A stretch of 64,000 nucleotides of DNA from JAAFHB01 sp963675995 (GTDB lineage: Bacteria; Bacteroidota; Bacteroidia; Bacteroidales; Prolixibacteraceae): positions 2,666,001 through 2,730,000 of the forward strand of contig CAXXIY010000001.1 of the NCBI GenBank assembly GCA_963675995.2, written 5' to 3'. The notes under the pieces were generated by a model, which was given only the letters and a program-made list of their open reading frames with translations, did not search any database and was not told the DNA's origin. Made by a program: the position numbers and the translations under genes. Shown here one piece after another: positions 36,920 through 45,869 of the stretch (its first letter is position 1; the number at the start of each line of letters is the position of its first letter).

Positions 36920-37501
36920 ATGTTGACCGGAGAGGACAGGCAAATTTTTGAGGCAATTAAAAGGGATGAGCATGGCGCTTATGAAATGGTTTTTCGCAAG
37001 TTTTACCGTCCAATGACAGCCTATGCCTTTCGTTTTCTGGGAAACCTGTCCGATTCGGAGAGCATTGTTCAGGAGGTCTTCCTTAGACTGTGGCAGAACA
37101 GGCACCAAATGGTGATCACCTCTTCTTTACAGAATTATCTGTTCAGGTCTGTTAAAAATCACTGTATTAATTATATCGAGCACGAGCGGATTAAAACAGA
37201 TTATCAAACCATGGTGATCAATAATGAAACAGATCGCACCGATTACAGTGAGTTCTTCCTTGAATTTGGATTGGTCAGTAAAATTGAGAAGGCGATTGCC
37301 GCACTCCCTCAAAAACGTCAGGAGATTTTCCGTCTGGCACGTGAGGAGGGGTTGAAATATCGTGAAATAGCCGAAAGACTTGAACTCTCGGTTAAAACTG
37401 TAGAAACACAAATGACATTGGCGCTTAAACAATTACGTGAGTCGCTTAAGGAGTTTAAGAACCTAGTGATGTTTTTTATGTGTATGGTTAAGGGTAAATG
37501 A
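36920..37501 (+). CDS. ECF-type RNA polymerase sigma-70 factor
   Basis: A 193-residue sigma factor of the Bacteroidota FecI-like family. Region 2 is visible as MVFRKFYRPMTAYAFRFLG and the following SIVQEVFLRLW. Region 4 carries ALPQKRQEIFRLAREEG and YREIAERLELSVKTVETQM, a classical helix-turn-helix. A FecR gene follows 23 bases later and then two receptor-like genes. The gene is unrelated in detail to the sigma factor at 10087, so the window holds two independent trans-envelope signalling systems. Confidence 0.94.
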   Translation: MLTGEDRQIFEAIKRDEHGAYEMVFRKFYRPMTAYAFRFLGNLSDSESIVQEVFLRLWQNRHQMVITSSLQNYLFRSVKNHCINYIEHERIKTDYQTMVINNETDRTDYSEFFLEFGLVSKIEKAIAALPQKRQEIFRLAREEGLKYREIAERLELSVKTVETQMTLALKQLRESLKEFKNLVMFFMCMVKGK

Positions 37502-37524
37502 TGAAATGATTGTCTTAAAAACAA

Positions 37525-38550
37525 ATGGATAAGATGGATTTCAATAATACCGTATTGCCTGAAAAGGAGAAACAGTGGACTGCTTTTCTGAACGGTGAAC
37601 CTGGTATTCCGGATCAATCCGGACTGGATGAGAAGACAAAAGCTGAATTTTCAAAAGTCTGGGAGGCTGCCGGTACGAGTTTTTGCTATTCCGCTGTTAA
37701 TTCTGATAAGGCATGGAGCACTCTTCAGGAAAAGATCGCAAAACCAAATCCTACTTTTACTTACCGGCTATTAAGATCCCGTGTATTCCAGTATGCTGCG
37801 ACAATTCTTATTGTGATGGGATTAGGTTTTGCAGCTTATCAAATTGTCAAAATTCCGACTAAACAAATCTATGTTCCTCTGCATTTGATGGTTGCCGAAA
37901 CAGACGCACATCCCTTGAATCTAAAAGTTGTTACCCTTTCTGATGGCTCAACTGTAAAACTGAATGCAAATACACGAATGGAATATCCCGAAAGTTTTGA
38001 TACTAATATCCGTAAAGTGAAACTTTCAGGAGAGGCTTTTTTCGAAGTTAAAAGAGATACACTTCGTCCTTTTTTTATTGAAACTACAAACGCATCAATT
38101 GAGGTACTTGGAACCTCTTTTAATGTATCTGCTTATCCACATGCCGAACTGGTGGAGGTAAATGTCAGAACCGGAAAGGTTAAATTGACCCAGTATGCCG
38201 AAGGGAATTCGGGCCGTAAATCAGCGATCTTACCAGCCGGAGAGCGGGGCTGGCTTAAGGTTACTGCGGGGGAAATTGGTCATGTAAATCAACTTTCCCC
38301 TAATTATACCTCATGGATTACCAAAGAGATCACATTTCAACATACCCCGCTTAAAGAGGTATTTTCAGTACTTGAAAATACTTATCATGTAAATTTTAAA
38401 ATGGCAGATCCGGGAATTGGCGCCATACCCTATACTGCCAATTTCGCAAATCTGAATCTTGAGTATATTGTTGAAGTAATAGCTCGCACTCATCACCTTA
38501 AAGTGATTAGGGACGGAGACGAAATTATCTTTGCCAGGATTGTGAATTAG
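37525..38550 (+). CDS. FecR-family anti-sigma factor
   Basis: A 341-residue single-span membrane protein. The cytoplasmic N-terminus is followed by a helix (YAATILIVMGLGFAAYQIV) at about residues 91-110. The periplasmic FecR domain has VTLSDGSTVKLNANTRMEY, GEAFFEVKRD and EVLGTSFNVSAY. The C-terminal domain (about residues 265-340) has TYHVNFKM and ends VIRDGDEIIF. It should hold the sigma factor at the membrane until signalled by the STN domain of the protein encoded next (38606). Spacing to both neighbours is under 60 bases, so one operon is likely. Confidence 0.93.
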   Translation: MDKMDFNNTVLPEKEKQWTAFLNGEPGIPDQSGLDEKTKAEFSKVWEAAGTSFCYSAVNSDKAWSTLQEKIAKPNPTFTYRLLRSRVFQYAATILIVMGLGFAAYQIVKIPTKQIYVPLHLMVAETDAHPLNLKVVTLSDGSTVKLNANTRMEYPESFDTNIRKVKLSGEAFFEVKRDTLRPFFIETTNASIEVLGTSFNVSAYPHAELVEVNVRTGKVKLTQYAEGNSGRKSAILPAGERGWLKVTAGEIGHVNQLSPNYTSWITKEITFQHTPLKEVFSVLENTYHVNFKMADPGIGAIPYTANFANLNLEYIVEVIARTHHLKVIRDGDEIIFARIVN

Positions 38551-38605
38551 CCGGTTTTTCCAGCCCGGAATTATTAATTTTATACAAAGAACTAATAATA
38601 CCGCT

Positions 38606-40087
38606 ATGCCGCTTATCAAGTCATGTATTGTCCTTCTTTTTTTGCTTTTGATATGGTTTAAAATGCCGGCTCAGGAGTACAGATCGTTGCTTGAAAGGCG
38701 GATCAGTTGTCAGATCGATTCTGCAACTGTTGAGCAGATTCTTGAGAAAGTTGTTAACGAAAATGATCTCTTCTTCTCCTATAATCCTGATATTCTTCCA
38801 AAAGGGAAAAACTCCCTCAAATTGCTTAATGTGACAGTTGAAGCGTTTCTTCGAAGCCTACTTTCAGTGGATAGATATAAGGTTGAGAATATTGATAATC
38901 AAATTATTATAACACTTAAAGAGGTTTCCCCGATCAAATTATCGGGAATTGTATTTGAAGGGAGGGAGGAGTCTCCGGTGCCATATGTCGCTATAGGTAT
39001 TGAAGGTGAAAGCATCGGTACGATGACCAATACTGACGGCAGGTACGACTTCATTATTCCATGGCGGCTTCGCGACAGACCGGTATCTGTACGCTGTCTG
39101 GGTTTTAAACCCCGGGAATTGACACTGAATGAGTTGAAGGGAAGTGGAAGGATTAGGCTTGAGCCGGTTACCATACACCTGCGCGAGATTGAGGTTAAAC
39201 CTGTAAATATTGGTGATCTGTTAAACAATTACCGAAATAATATCGAAAAGAACTATGAGCTTTCGACACAGCTGATGATTACTTTTTATCGCGAAACGAT
39301 CAGGCGCGATGATCAGTATATCGGTGTTTGGGAAGCCATCATGGAGATGTTGAAAAGCCCATATTATTCTGGGGGATCCGACCGGGTACGGTTTCTGAAG
39401 GGGAGAAAAAGCAATTTTAATAAAGTCTTTAACGATATAAGCCTCAAGATTCAGGGAGGGCCCTGGTACATCACAACATTGGATATTGTGCGGAATCCGG
39501 AATCGTTTCTGGATCCCAAATTTGAGAATCTTTACCGCTATCGGTTTGACCAACCTGAGATGTATAATGGTCGGGTGACCTGGGTTATCAGATTCTCGAG
39601 GAAGGAAGACGTCGATTTCCCTTGTTATTTTGGGAAGATTTTAATTGATGCCGAGAGTTATGCCCTTGTTAATGCCGAATTTGGATTGGATAAAAAGAGT
39701 TTAAAGTTGAATGGCGATACCTTCATCAGGAAAGAGTCACATGGTATTACCACCCGGCCGGAAGGTGCCGAATACTCTGTTAATTACAGGATGGTTAATG
39801 GCCGCTGGCAGTTCTACTCTGCACGAACAGATGTTGTGTTTAAAGTAAAGCAAAATAAGGGAAATCTAAAAACTGAATACCGAAGTGTTTCTGATATTTT
39901 GGTTACGCAGCAGTACCCATTCCCTTCACGTGCCAGGTTCGGACCAGAAGGGCTTTTCAGAGCTGATGACATTTTTGCGGACATCAGCGGTCCGTATGAC
40001 CCCGAATTCTGGGGAAATTTTAATGTGATCAAACCTGATGACGATTTAAGTAAGGCGCTTAGGGAGATGGAAACAAAGGGGGAATAA
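38606..40087 (+). CDS. STN plus carboxypeptidase-regulatory-like protein without a TonB barrel
   Basis: A 493-residue exported protein (signal ending near KMPAQ). Residues about 32-105 form an STN domain (RRISCQIDSATVEQILEKVV) as in sigma/FecR-signalling receptors. Residues about 110-195 are a carboxypeptidase-regulatory-like domain (GTMTNTDGRYDF). The remaining about 290 residues (RETIRRDDQYIGVWEAI, then LIDAESYALVNAEFGLD) are beta-rich and resemble the post-domain region of DUF5686-type proteins. There is no plug and no 22-strand barrel. The STN domain should contact the FecR encoded upstream. The ligand and mode of action are unknown. Confidence 0.75.
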   Translation: MPLIKSCIVLLFLLLIWFKMPAQEYRSLLERRISCQIDSATVEQILEKVVNENDLFFSYNPDILPKGKNSLKLLNVTVEAFLRSLLSVDRYKVENIDNQIIITLKEVSPIKLSGIVFEGREESPVPYVAIGIEGESIGTMTNTDGRYDFIIPWRLRDRPVSVRCLGFKPRELTLNELKGSGRIRLEPVTIHLREIEVKPVNIGDLLNNYRNNIEKNYELSTQLMITFYRETIRRDDQYIGVWEAIMEMLKSPYYSGGSDRVRFLKGRKSNFNKVFNDISLKIQGGPWYITTLDIVRNPESFLDPKFENLYRYRFDQPEMYNGRVTWVIRFSRKEDVDFPCYFGKILIDAESYALVNAEFGLDKKSLKLNGDTFIRKESHGITTRPEGAEYSVNYRMVNGRWQFYSARTDVVFKVKQNKGNLKTEYRSVSDILVTQQYPFPSRARFGPEGLFRADDIFADISGPYDPEFWGNFNVIKPDDDLSKALREMETKGE

Positions 40088-40197
40088 GAGAATCCGGCGA
40101 TGTGCTAATTTAGTAATTTGGGATATCGCCAAGAATAAATTAATTTTCGTTGCAATATTAATAATTCATACAATCTCTTAAAACAAATAATATACAA

Positions 40198-42771
40198 ATG
40201 AAAAGCATCTGTAAGACACTGTTTATGATTGTCTTGGTTGTTTTTCCTGCTGTAAAAAGCCTCGGGCAGGAAGATTTTTTCTCACGGCTGAAGACTCAAT
40301 TGCTATTGTATCGGACCCAAAAGACGGAGCAGGTAATTGTAATACAGACCGATAAGTCGCTTTACCGGCAAGGTGAAACCATCTGGATGAAGGGTTATGT
40401 TACTGATGCTATCACCCATTTTTTATCACTGAATAGCCGTGAATTGTCTGTTCAACTTACCGATAATAAGGGGGTCAACGTGTCGGAAGGGAAATTCCTG
40501 CTCCGAAATGGAGTGGCTGAATTCAATTTCTCAATCCCGACAGATTTGCCAAGTGATGTATATTACCTTGTTGCCTATACTCCGGAGATGGAAAATTGCG
40601 GTATCCAGGCCATTTTTAAAAAGGAGGTGATCATTGGGAGGCCGGAGAACCTGGATGTTAATCCTCATCTGGAGTACTCAAAACCATTCTTTGCCCCCGA
40701 CTGTAAAGAGAGCGCCACCCTCAGACTGGTCAACAATAGTGGAAAACCAATATCGGGTAAACGTTTTGAATATCAGACGCTTTGTGAGGATCGGGAACTG
40801 TTGTCAGGAAAAGGGAAAACAACAACAAATGGTTCAGGAGAAGTGGTTTTTTTTACTCCATCTGCCCAAAATGGGAAGGCGATGCTGGCTTCACTGACAA
40901 TTCCCGCTGGAAGGGATAGGCTCAATATGGTCAGTAAGATCCCACTGTCCTCCGAGAAAATAAATATCACCTTTTTCCCCGAAGGGGGTAAACTGGTCCA
41001 AGGGATTCCTCAATTAGTGGTTTTCGTTGCAAAAGATCAACTTGGGAGTCCTGTTATTTTACAATCTGATATTATAGATGAAACGGGTCGTCTTGTTGTG
41101 TCAACAGCAACTTCGCAATCAGGGATTGGTGCTTTTACATTGATTATCAATGACAATCGGAAGTTGAGGTTGAAGATTGCAAGTGACATTGGGAAAAATC
41201 AGGAGACGCAGCTCCCTTCCATTTCTCCTGAGAGCATGAGTGTCGCAGTGAAAAAGAACGATGGAAAGAATCTCTCTCTCCTGGTTGCCCGTCAGCCAAA
41301 ATCAAGTACTGCAAATTTTAAGATTGTTGCAGTGTGTAATGGGGAGTTAATCTGGGCCAGCGATTTTGATCTGGAACAGTCAGGAGTAATCAATATTCCG
41401 CTTGATAATTTCAATTCCGAGATTGCCGCCATTGCCATATTCAATCAGAAGGGTGAGCTTGTTGCCCAAAGATTGATCTATACGGGAAAGATTCACCCCT
41501 GGAATATCACCATTACTCCGAATAAAAGTGTCTATAATAAGGGAGAAGAGGGGTTAATCATTGTGAAAATAACCGATCAGAATGGAAAGCCCGTAAAGGC
41601 AGAGCTGGCAGCTGGCATTGCAGATCGTTATACCTTTCCGGCTTCCTCCCCTCAGGTGAGCTCTCTTTATTACGGACTCCAAAAGCCACTTCTTGTGGAT
41701 GAACCGTTTGAGAAAATAAATGGAACTACTCTCGATTATTTTCTGATATGCAATACTTTACGTGGGTTTGACTGGAACAGGATATTGGCTATTGATCCGG
41801 CAAAGGGATCAAATCCAAGATTAAATGCCATCAGGATTTCAGGTACAGTGCTTGACGAAAAAGATTTACCGGTACCTAATGCTTTGGTCAGCCTTACCAG
41901 TACGTCACTTCAGCAATTTAATGCAAGCAGCGACCTTCATGGTGAATTTGTAATTAACTTACCTGTTTCAGTCGAAAAGAGAAATCTATCTGCTTCGGCA
42001 ACTGATGTTTCCGGAAGAGGTAATTACCGCGTGGTTTTAAATAAAAGTTTCAGGGATGAACTGGTAAATAGTCTGAGTCATCTCTCTTTGAATAATTGGC
42101 AAATTCTTTCGCAAATCTCTGAGTCGGATTATTTCAGGAATAACCCTGATTTTTTTAAAGTCAAACCTCCGGTGAAAGTAAGGATAGATGAGCGAAAAGT
42201 GACGGAACCTTATTGGAAGAAATACCTTACGGGATCGTCACATTTACTTGATATTATAAAGTCAATTCGCCCCTATGAGCTGAATGGAGGGAAAATTATT
42301 TTCCGGGGGATCAACTCGTTTATTGCACAGGATGGGGCGTTAATTGTAATTGATGGTCAACAGATGGGAACCGATGCCTCTGCATTAACGATGATCAATC
42401 CTCAGGATGTTGAAGATATCCGTATCCTGCTTGATCCGGTTGAAATGGGGATCTATTCAGGATTAAATTCTGTTGGCGTTATCGAAATTAAAACCAAACA
42501 AGGGGGTGAAAATAGTAATAAATCAAATGAATTGATCGAACAACCAAAGGCGATTTCTCCAACGCAATTTATGCCCACATCGATTGGGGATGGGAAGTTC
42601 GATCTGAAGACTACCTTACAGTGGATTCCGGTCCTTTACACCAATGAGCAGGGAGAAGCTGCAATCCCTTTCAGAGCCGGAGGAATTAAGTCAACATTCA
42701 TAATTGAAGTAGCCGGTTATACCGATCAGCGACAATGGATCGGGAGTCAGAAGGAGATAACGGTTGAGTAG
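40198..42771 (+). CDS. MG2-domain protein with a C-terminal TonB-plug-like domain and no barrel
   Basis: An 857-residue exported protein (signal ending near KSLGQ). The N-terminal half has macroglobulin-type modules: IQTDKSLYRQGETIWMKGYV at about residues 45-64 and ITPNKSVYNKGEEGLIIVK near 440. A carboxypeptidase-regulatory-like domain follows near residue 545 (ISGTVLDEKDLPVPNALVSL). A plug-like domain covers about residues 660-770 (IIFRGINSF, ALIVIDGQQMG, MINPQDVEDIRILLDP, GVIEIKTKQGG). A final A2M-like strand region ends TDQRQWIGSQKEITVE. No beta-barrel follows. It is the last gene of the sigma/FecR operon. Confidence 0.78.
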   Translation: MKSICKTLFMIVLVVFPAVKSLGQEDFFSRLKTQLLLYRTQKTEQVIVIQTDKSLYRQGETIWMKGYVTDAITHFLSLNSRELSVQLTDNKGVNVSEGKFLLRNGVAEFNFSIPTDLPSDVYYLVAYTPEMENCGIQAIFKKEVIIGRPENLDVNPHLEYSKPFFAPDCKESATLRLVNNSGKPISGKRFEYQTLCEDRELLSGKGKTTTNGSGEVVFFTPSAQNGKAMLASLTIPAGRDRLNMVSKIPLSSEKINITFFPEGGKLVQGIPQLVVFVAKDQLGSPVILQSDIIDETGRLVVSTATSQSGIGAFTLIINDNRKLRLKIASDIGKNQETQLPSISPESMSVAVKKNDGKNLSLLVARQPKSSTANFKIVAVCNGELIWASDFDLEQSGVINIPLDNFNSEIAAIAIFNQKGELVAQRLIYTGKIHPWNITITPNKSVYNKGEEGLIIVKITDQNGKPVKAELAAGIADRYTFPASSPQVSSLYYGLQKPLLVDEPFEKINGTTLDYFLICNTLRGFDWNRILAIDPAKGSNPRLNAIRISGTVLDEKDLPVPNALVSLTSTSLQQFNASSDLHGEFVINLPVSVEKRNLSASATDVSGRGNYRVVLNKSFRDELVNSLSHLSLNNWQILSQISESDYFRNNPDFFKVKPPVKVRIDERKVTEPYWKKYLTGSSHLLDIIKSIRPYELNGGKIIFRGINSFIAQDGALIVIDGQQMGTDASALTMINPQDVEDIRILLDPVEMGIYSGLNSVGVIEIKTKQGGENSNKSNELIEQPKAISPTQFMPTSIGDGKFDLKTTLQWIPVLYTNEQGEAAIPFRAGGIKSTFIIEVAGYTDQRQWIGSQKEITVE

Positions 42772-42831
42772 GATTTGGAAATGAAAATTAATGAAGAATT
42801 AAAAATATGGAAGGATGCCTAGTCGATTTGT

Positions 42832-43308
42832 TCAGCTTAGGTCATCTTTCCTGAACCGAAGCGGAAGAAGGCCATCTATTCCATCAATTACAAGGATCTT
42901 ATCAGCACTATCGAGTATAATATGAATAGGTTTTCCTGCAATATCTTCATATTCAGCTATAACCTGGCGACAGGCGCCACAAGGTTTGGCAATTCCTGAT
43001 AGGACATGGGTGAGCGTACTCACTGCAATTGTCACGATTGGAACTTTTGGAAATTGCGCTCCTGCATAAAACAGGGCTGTTCTTTCGGCACACAAACCAG
43101 ATGGATAGGCTGCATTTTCCTGATTGTTGCCCGTTATGATCACACCGTTTTCGAGCAAAACTGCAGCTCCGACCCGAAATTTGGAATAAGGTGCATAGCC
43201 ATTCTGTGCAGCTTCTCTTGCCTTCATTATCAGTTGATTGTCCTGTGTTGGTAAGCTGGCAATGGTTTCGTATTCTTTATATTTGATTTGAAGAATGATC
43301 TCTTTCAC
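42832..43308 (-). CDS. cdd: Cytidine deaminase
   Basis: About 158 residues. It converts cytidine and deoxycytidine to uridine forms in pyrimidine salvage. The zinc site is complete: CAERTA (Cys and the proton-shuttle Glu) and PCGACRQ (two Cys). The N-terminal SKFRVGAAVL substrate loop is also present. I start at GTG 43308, because the longer frame from a TTG at 43332 would begin inside the -7 promoter box at 43330-43337. The gene stands alone, converging with the operon on its left. Confidence 0.92.
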   Translation of the reverse strand: MKEIILQIKYKEYETIASLPTQDNQLIMKAREAAQNGYAPYSKFRVGAAVLLENGVIITGNNQENAAYPSGLCAERTALFYAGAQFPKVPIVTIAVSTLTHVLSGIAKPCGACRQVIAEYEDIAGKPIHIILDSADKILVIDGIDGLLPLRFRKDDLS

Positions 43309-43329
43309 GATGTGCAGTTTAACAATCCT

Positions 43330-43337
43330 CAAATGTA
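43330..43337 (-). promoter_or_regulatory. -7 box of the cytidine deaminase gene
   Basis: TACATTTG on the minus strand matches TAnnTTTG and is about 21 bases upstream of the chosen GTG start. No TTG is present at the expected -33 place. Confidence 0.55.
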
Positions 43338-43464
43338 CAATATATTTTTACCTAAATTATATTGTTTTGATCGAAGGCAAAAACGCTGATCAGAATTTTA
43401 AATCCTGGATTGTTTAATGCCAGCCTGCGTGTTTCGTCCCGTTTTTTTTAATTTTGAGCCATTA

Positions 43465-44466
43465 ATGAATATTCAAACCGAGCAACATCATATGTATCCT
43501 CATCGACTGAAATTATTTTTTTTGATTGGCACCCTTGCCGTTTTTACTTCTGTCGCCTATTGTGAACTACAGCAAAAGAATACGCGCCAGCAATACATCG
43601 ATCTTTATGCGCAATTGGCTATTCAGGAGATGAATGAATATCGTATCCCTGCAAGTATTACGATGGCACAGGCGTGTCTGGAATCGGGTGACGGCAACTC
43701 ATCACTTGCTGTTGGTGCGAATAATCACTTTGGGATTAAATGCAGAAATGATTGGACTGGTTCCACTGTCAGGCACGATGACGATGCCAAAGATGAATGT
43801 TTCAGAAAATATTCCAGTGCAATTGAATCTTTCAGGGATCACTCTACATTTTTGACCGGGGGAATGCGTTATCAGTTTCTATTCGATTATGATATAAAGG
43901 ATTATAAGAAGTGGGCATATGGTTTAAAAAGAGCAGGCTATGCGACCGATCCACAGTATCCTGAACGGTTGCTGAAGATTATTGAGGAGTATCAGCTTTA
44001 TCGCTTGGACGAATATTACAATAGTTCGTTAACCTATGCCGGATCTGAAAGTAAAGGGGGCGTTTTTAAGTCAATTCATAATCAAAGTAAGGTATCGACA
44101 AATCCCTATGTCACCAGAAAAGTTGTAAAAAGGAATGGCGCAAAAGCATTCTTCGCAAAAGCGGGCGACACCTATGAACAGATCGCAGCCGAATTTTCGA
44201 TGAAGGAGTGGAAATTAGAGCGGTATAATGATGTAGCTCAGGGGGAACGTCTTGAAGCAGGATCAATTGTATATCTGCAACGTAAGCGGGGTAGTGCTCC
44301 CCGGGGGAATGAAGTGCACACCTTGAGAAAGGGTGAATCGATGTGGTCAATTGCCCAATGGTATGGTATCAGATTGAATGCACTTTGTTGTAAAAACAGA
44401 CTGAAAGATGGATATGAACTTCACCCCGGACAACAAATATCATTGAGGAAAAAAGTGAAAGGGTAG
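43465..44466 (+). CDS. Glucosaminidase with LysM domains (peptidoglycan hydrolase)
   Basis: About 333 residues from ATG 43465; an earlier ATG at 43417 lies before a likely -7 box (TAATTTTG, 43449-43456). After a hydrophobic export segment (LFFLIGTLAVFTSVAYC) the glucosaminidase domain covers roughly residues 40-180, with QYIDLYAQLA, GVGANNHFGIKC-like LAVGANNHFGIKC, and the catalytic Glu in ACLESGDGNS. Two LysM peptidoglycan-binding modules follow; the last is HTLRKGESMWSIAQWYG. The enzyme cleaves the N-acetylglucosamine linkage in cell-wall glycan strands during growth or division. It is monocistronic. Confidence 0.88.
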   Translation: MNIQTEQHHMYPHRLKLFFLIGTLAVFTSVAYCELQQKNTRQQYIDLYAQLAIQEMNEYRIPASITMAQACLESGDGNSSLAVGANNHFGIKCRNDWTGSTVRHDDDAKDECFRKYSSAIESFRDHSTFLTGGMRYQFLFDYDIKDYKKWAYGLKRAGYATDPQYPERLLKIIEEYQLYRLDEYYNSSLTYAGSESKGGVFKSIHNQSKVSTNPYVTRKVVKRNGAKAFFAKAGDTYEQIAAEFSMKEWKLERYNDVAQGERLEAGSIVYLQRKRGSAPRGNEVHTLRKGESMWSIAQWYGIRLNALCCKNRLKDGYELHPGQQISLRKKVKG

Positions 44467-44620
44467 GGTCTTAAGGAATGAATTAAGGAGTTAAGGATTA
44501 AATTGAGGATTTGTTAATTCTTTCATGTGTAAATGATCTGTTTTTTAGTGGTCACATGGAACCCTCTTTGATTTTCATCTTTTTTAGTGAGCATTTGCTC
44601 ATGGGGGTTTCATTCTTTTC

Positions 44621-45586
44621 TCAATCTGCCTGAAAGTCAGCAACATTCGAAAAGCCACGTAGAAACTCAGCGATACCCATTCTTTTTTTACCGGCGATTT
44701 GTAAATCAGTGATATGCAGAAATCCATCTGCACCGGCAATTTTTAGATATTTTTTATTGTCGCTAAGTATTTCACCTGGCTGACAATTATGTTGGATCTG
44801 TTCAGCATCTGCTTTAAATATCTTTGTACTTATTTCGAGTCCCGAACGATTAAGACAGGTCCAGGCAGCCGGATATGGGCACAATCCCCTAATCAGATTT
44901 TTGATCTCACTCACCGGTTTGTTCCAATCGATTTTACAATGTTCCTTAAAAATCTTAGGTGCATGGAGTCGCAGCGGATCAATTGCATTTAACTCCTGGG
45001 GTATTGGTGATACCGTTCCTTCTGCCAAGGCATCAATCGTTTTTAGCACAAGATTCGCGCCTATAAACATCAGTTTGTCGTGAATATCCCCAATTGTATC
45101 ATCAGGTCCGATCGGGATTTTTTCCTGAAAAAGGATATTTCCCGTATCGATCTCCTGTTTTAAAAGAAAAGTGGTTACTCCGGTTTCATTATCGCCATTG
45201 ATGATTGCCCAGTTGAGTGGTGCAGCTCCGCGATAACGGGGGAGTAACGATCCGTGCAGATTAAATGTTCCCATTTGTGGCATCTTCCAGACCACCTCGG
45301 GAAGCATTCTGAATGCCACGATGATCTGGATATCGGCTTTTAATGATTTTAATTCAAGCAGGAATTGCTCATCTTTCAGTTTTTCAGGTTGCAGTACAGT
45401 CAATCCGCAACTCTCGGCATATTTTTTTACGTCTGACTGATGTATCTGTTGTCCGCGGCCGGCAGGGCGATCCGGTGCTGTGACCACCCCTACAACATTA
45501 TATCCCTTTTCGACCAGGGCTTTTAAACTTGCAACAGCAAATTCGGGAGTTCCCATGAAGATAATCCGAAGGTCTTTTCCGTTCAT
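44621..45586 (-). CDS. fmt: Methionyl-tRNA formyltransferase
   Basis: A 321-residue cytoplasmic enzyme that formylates initiator Met-tRNA using 10-formyltetrahydrofolate. The start RIIFMGTPEFAVASL, the folate loop NLHGSLLPRYRGAAPLNWAI (containing the catalytic Asn and His) and the DTGNILFQEKIPI stretch with the catalytic Asp neighbourhood are all present. The C-terminal OB-fold domain begins near residue 205 (CKIDWNKPVSEIKNLIRGL). The length matches the family. Neighbouring genes (DUF5522, ribBA, permease) run in the same direction. Confidence 0.96.
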   Translation of the reverse strand: MNGKDLRIIFMGTPEFAVASLKALVEKGYNVVGVVTAPDRPAGRGQQIHQSDVKKYAESCGLTVLQPEKLKDEQFLLELKSLKADIQIIVAFRMLPEVVWKMPQMGTFNLHGSLLPRYRGAAPLNWAIINGDNETGVTTFLLKQEIDTGNILFQEKIPIGPDDTIGDIHDKLMFIGANLVLKTIDALAEGTVSPIPQELNAIDPLRLHAPKIFKEHCKIDWNKPVSEIKNLIRGLCPYPAAWTCLNRSGLEISTKIFKADAEQIQHNCQPGEILSDNKKYLKIAGADGFLHITDLQIAGKKRMGIAEFLRGFSNVADFQAD

Positions 45587-45628
45587 CGATGCAGGTTTTA
45601 AATTTCAGTTGAAAGATAATCTGACGGA

Positions 45629-45823
45629 TTACCGAAGATTTGTATTACCCTTTATGGCTTTTGGAAAGTAAGGACAGTTCTGGCATCCGTTTCCGCAGCA
45701 GTAACCACGGTTTTTCAAAAAACTTTCGGTCATTATTCTGTATCCGTCCTTCGATAAATGATAATCCACTCCTTCCCTCAATTCATTTTCGTAATTGCTT
45801 TTGTATTCAATATTATCAGACAT
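45629..45823 (-). CDS. Small Cys-rich DUF5522-type protein
   Basis: A 64-residue protein from ATG 45823 (MSDNIEYK); upstream in-frame codons lack support. The core EGVDYHLSKDGYRIMTESF is followed by the cysteine cluster GYCCGNGCQNCPYF, the signature of the DUF5522 family. The four cysteines could bind a metal. Homologues are widespread in Bacteroidota and usually conserved near core genes. The function is unknown. It sits between fmt and ribBA. Confidence 0.82.
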   Translation of the reverse strand: MSDNIEYKSNYENELREGVDYHLSKDGYRIMTESFLKNRGYCCGNGCQNCPYFPKAIKGNTNLR

Positions 45824-45869
45824 ATGCAACCCTTTAGTGTATTTCCCCTTATCCAATAGCTTTACTTAA

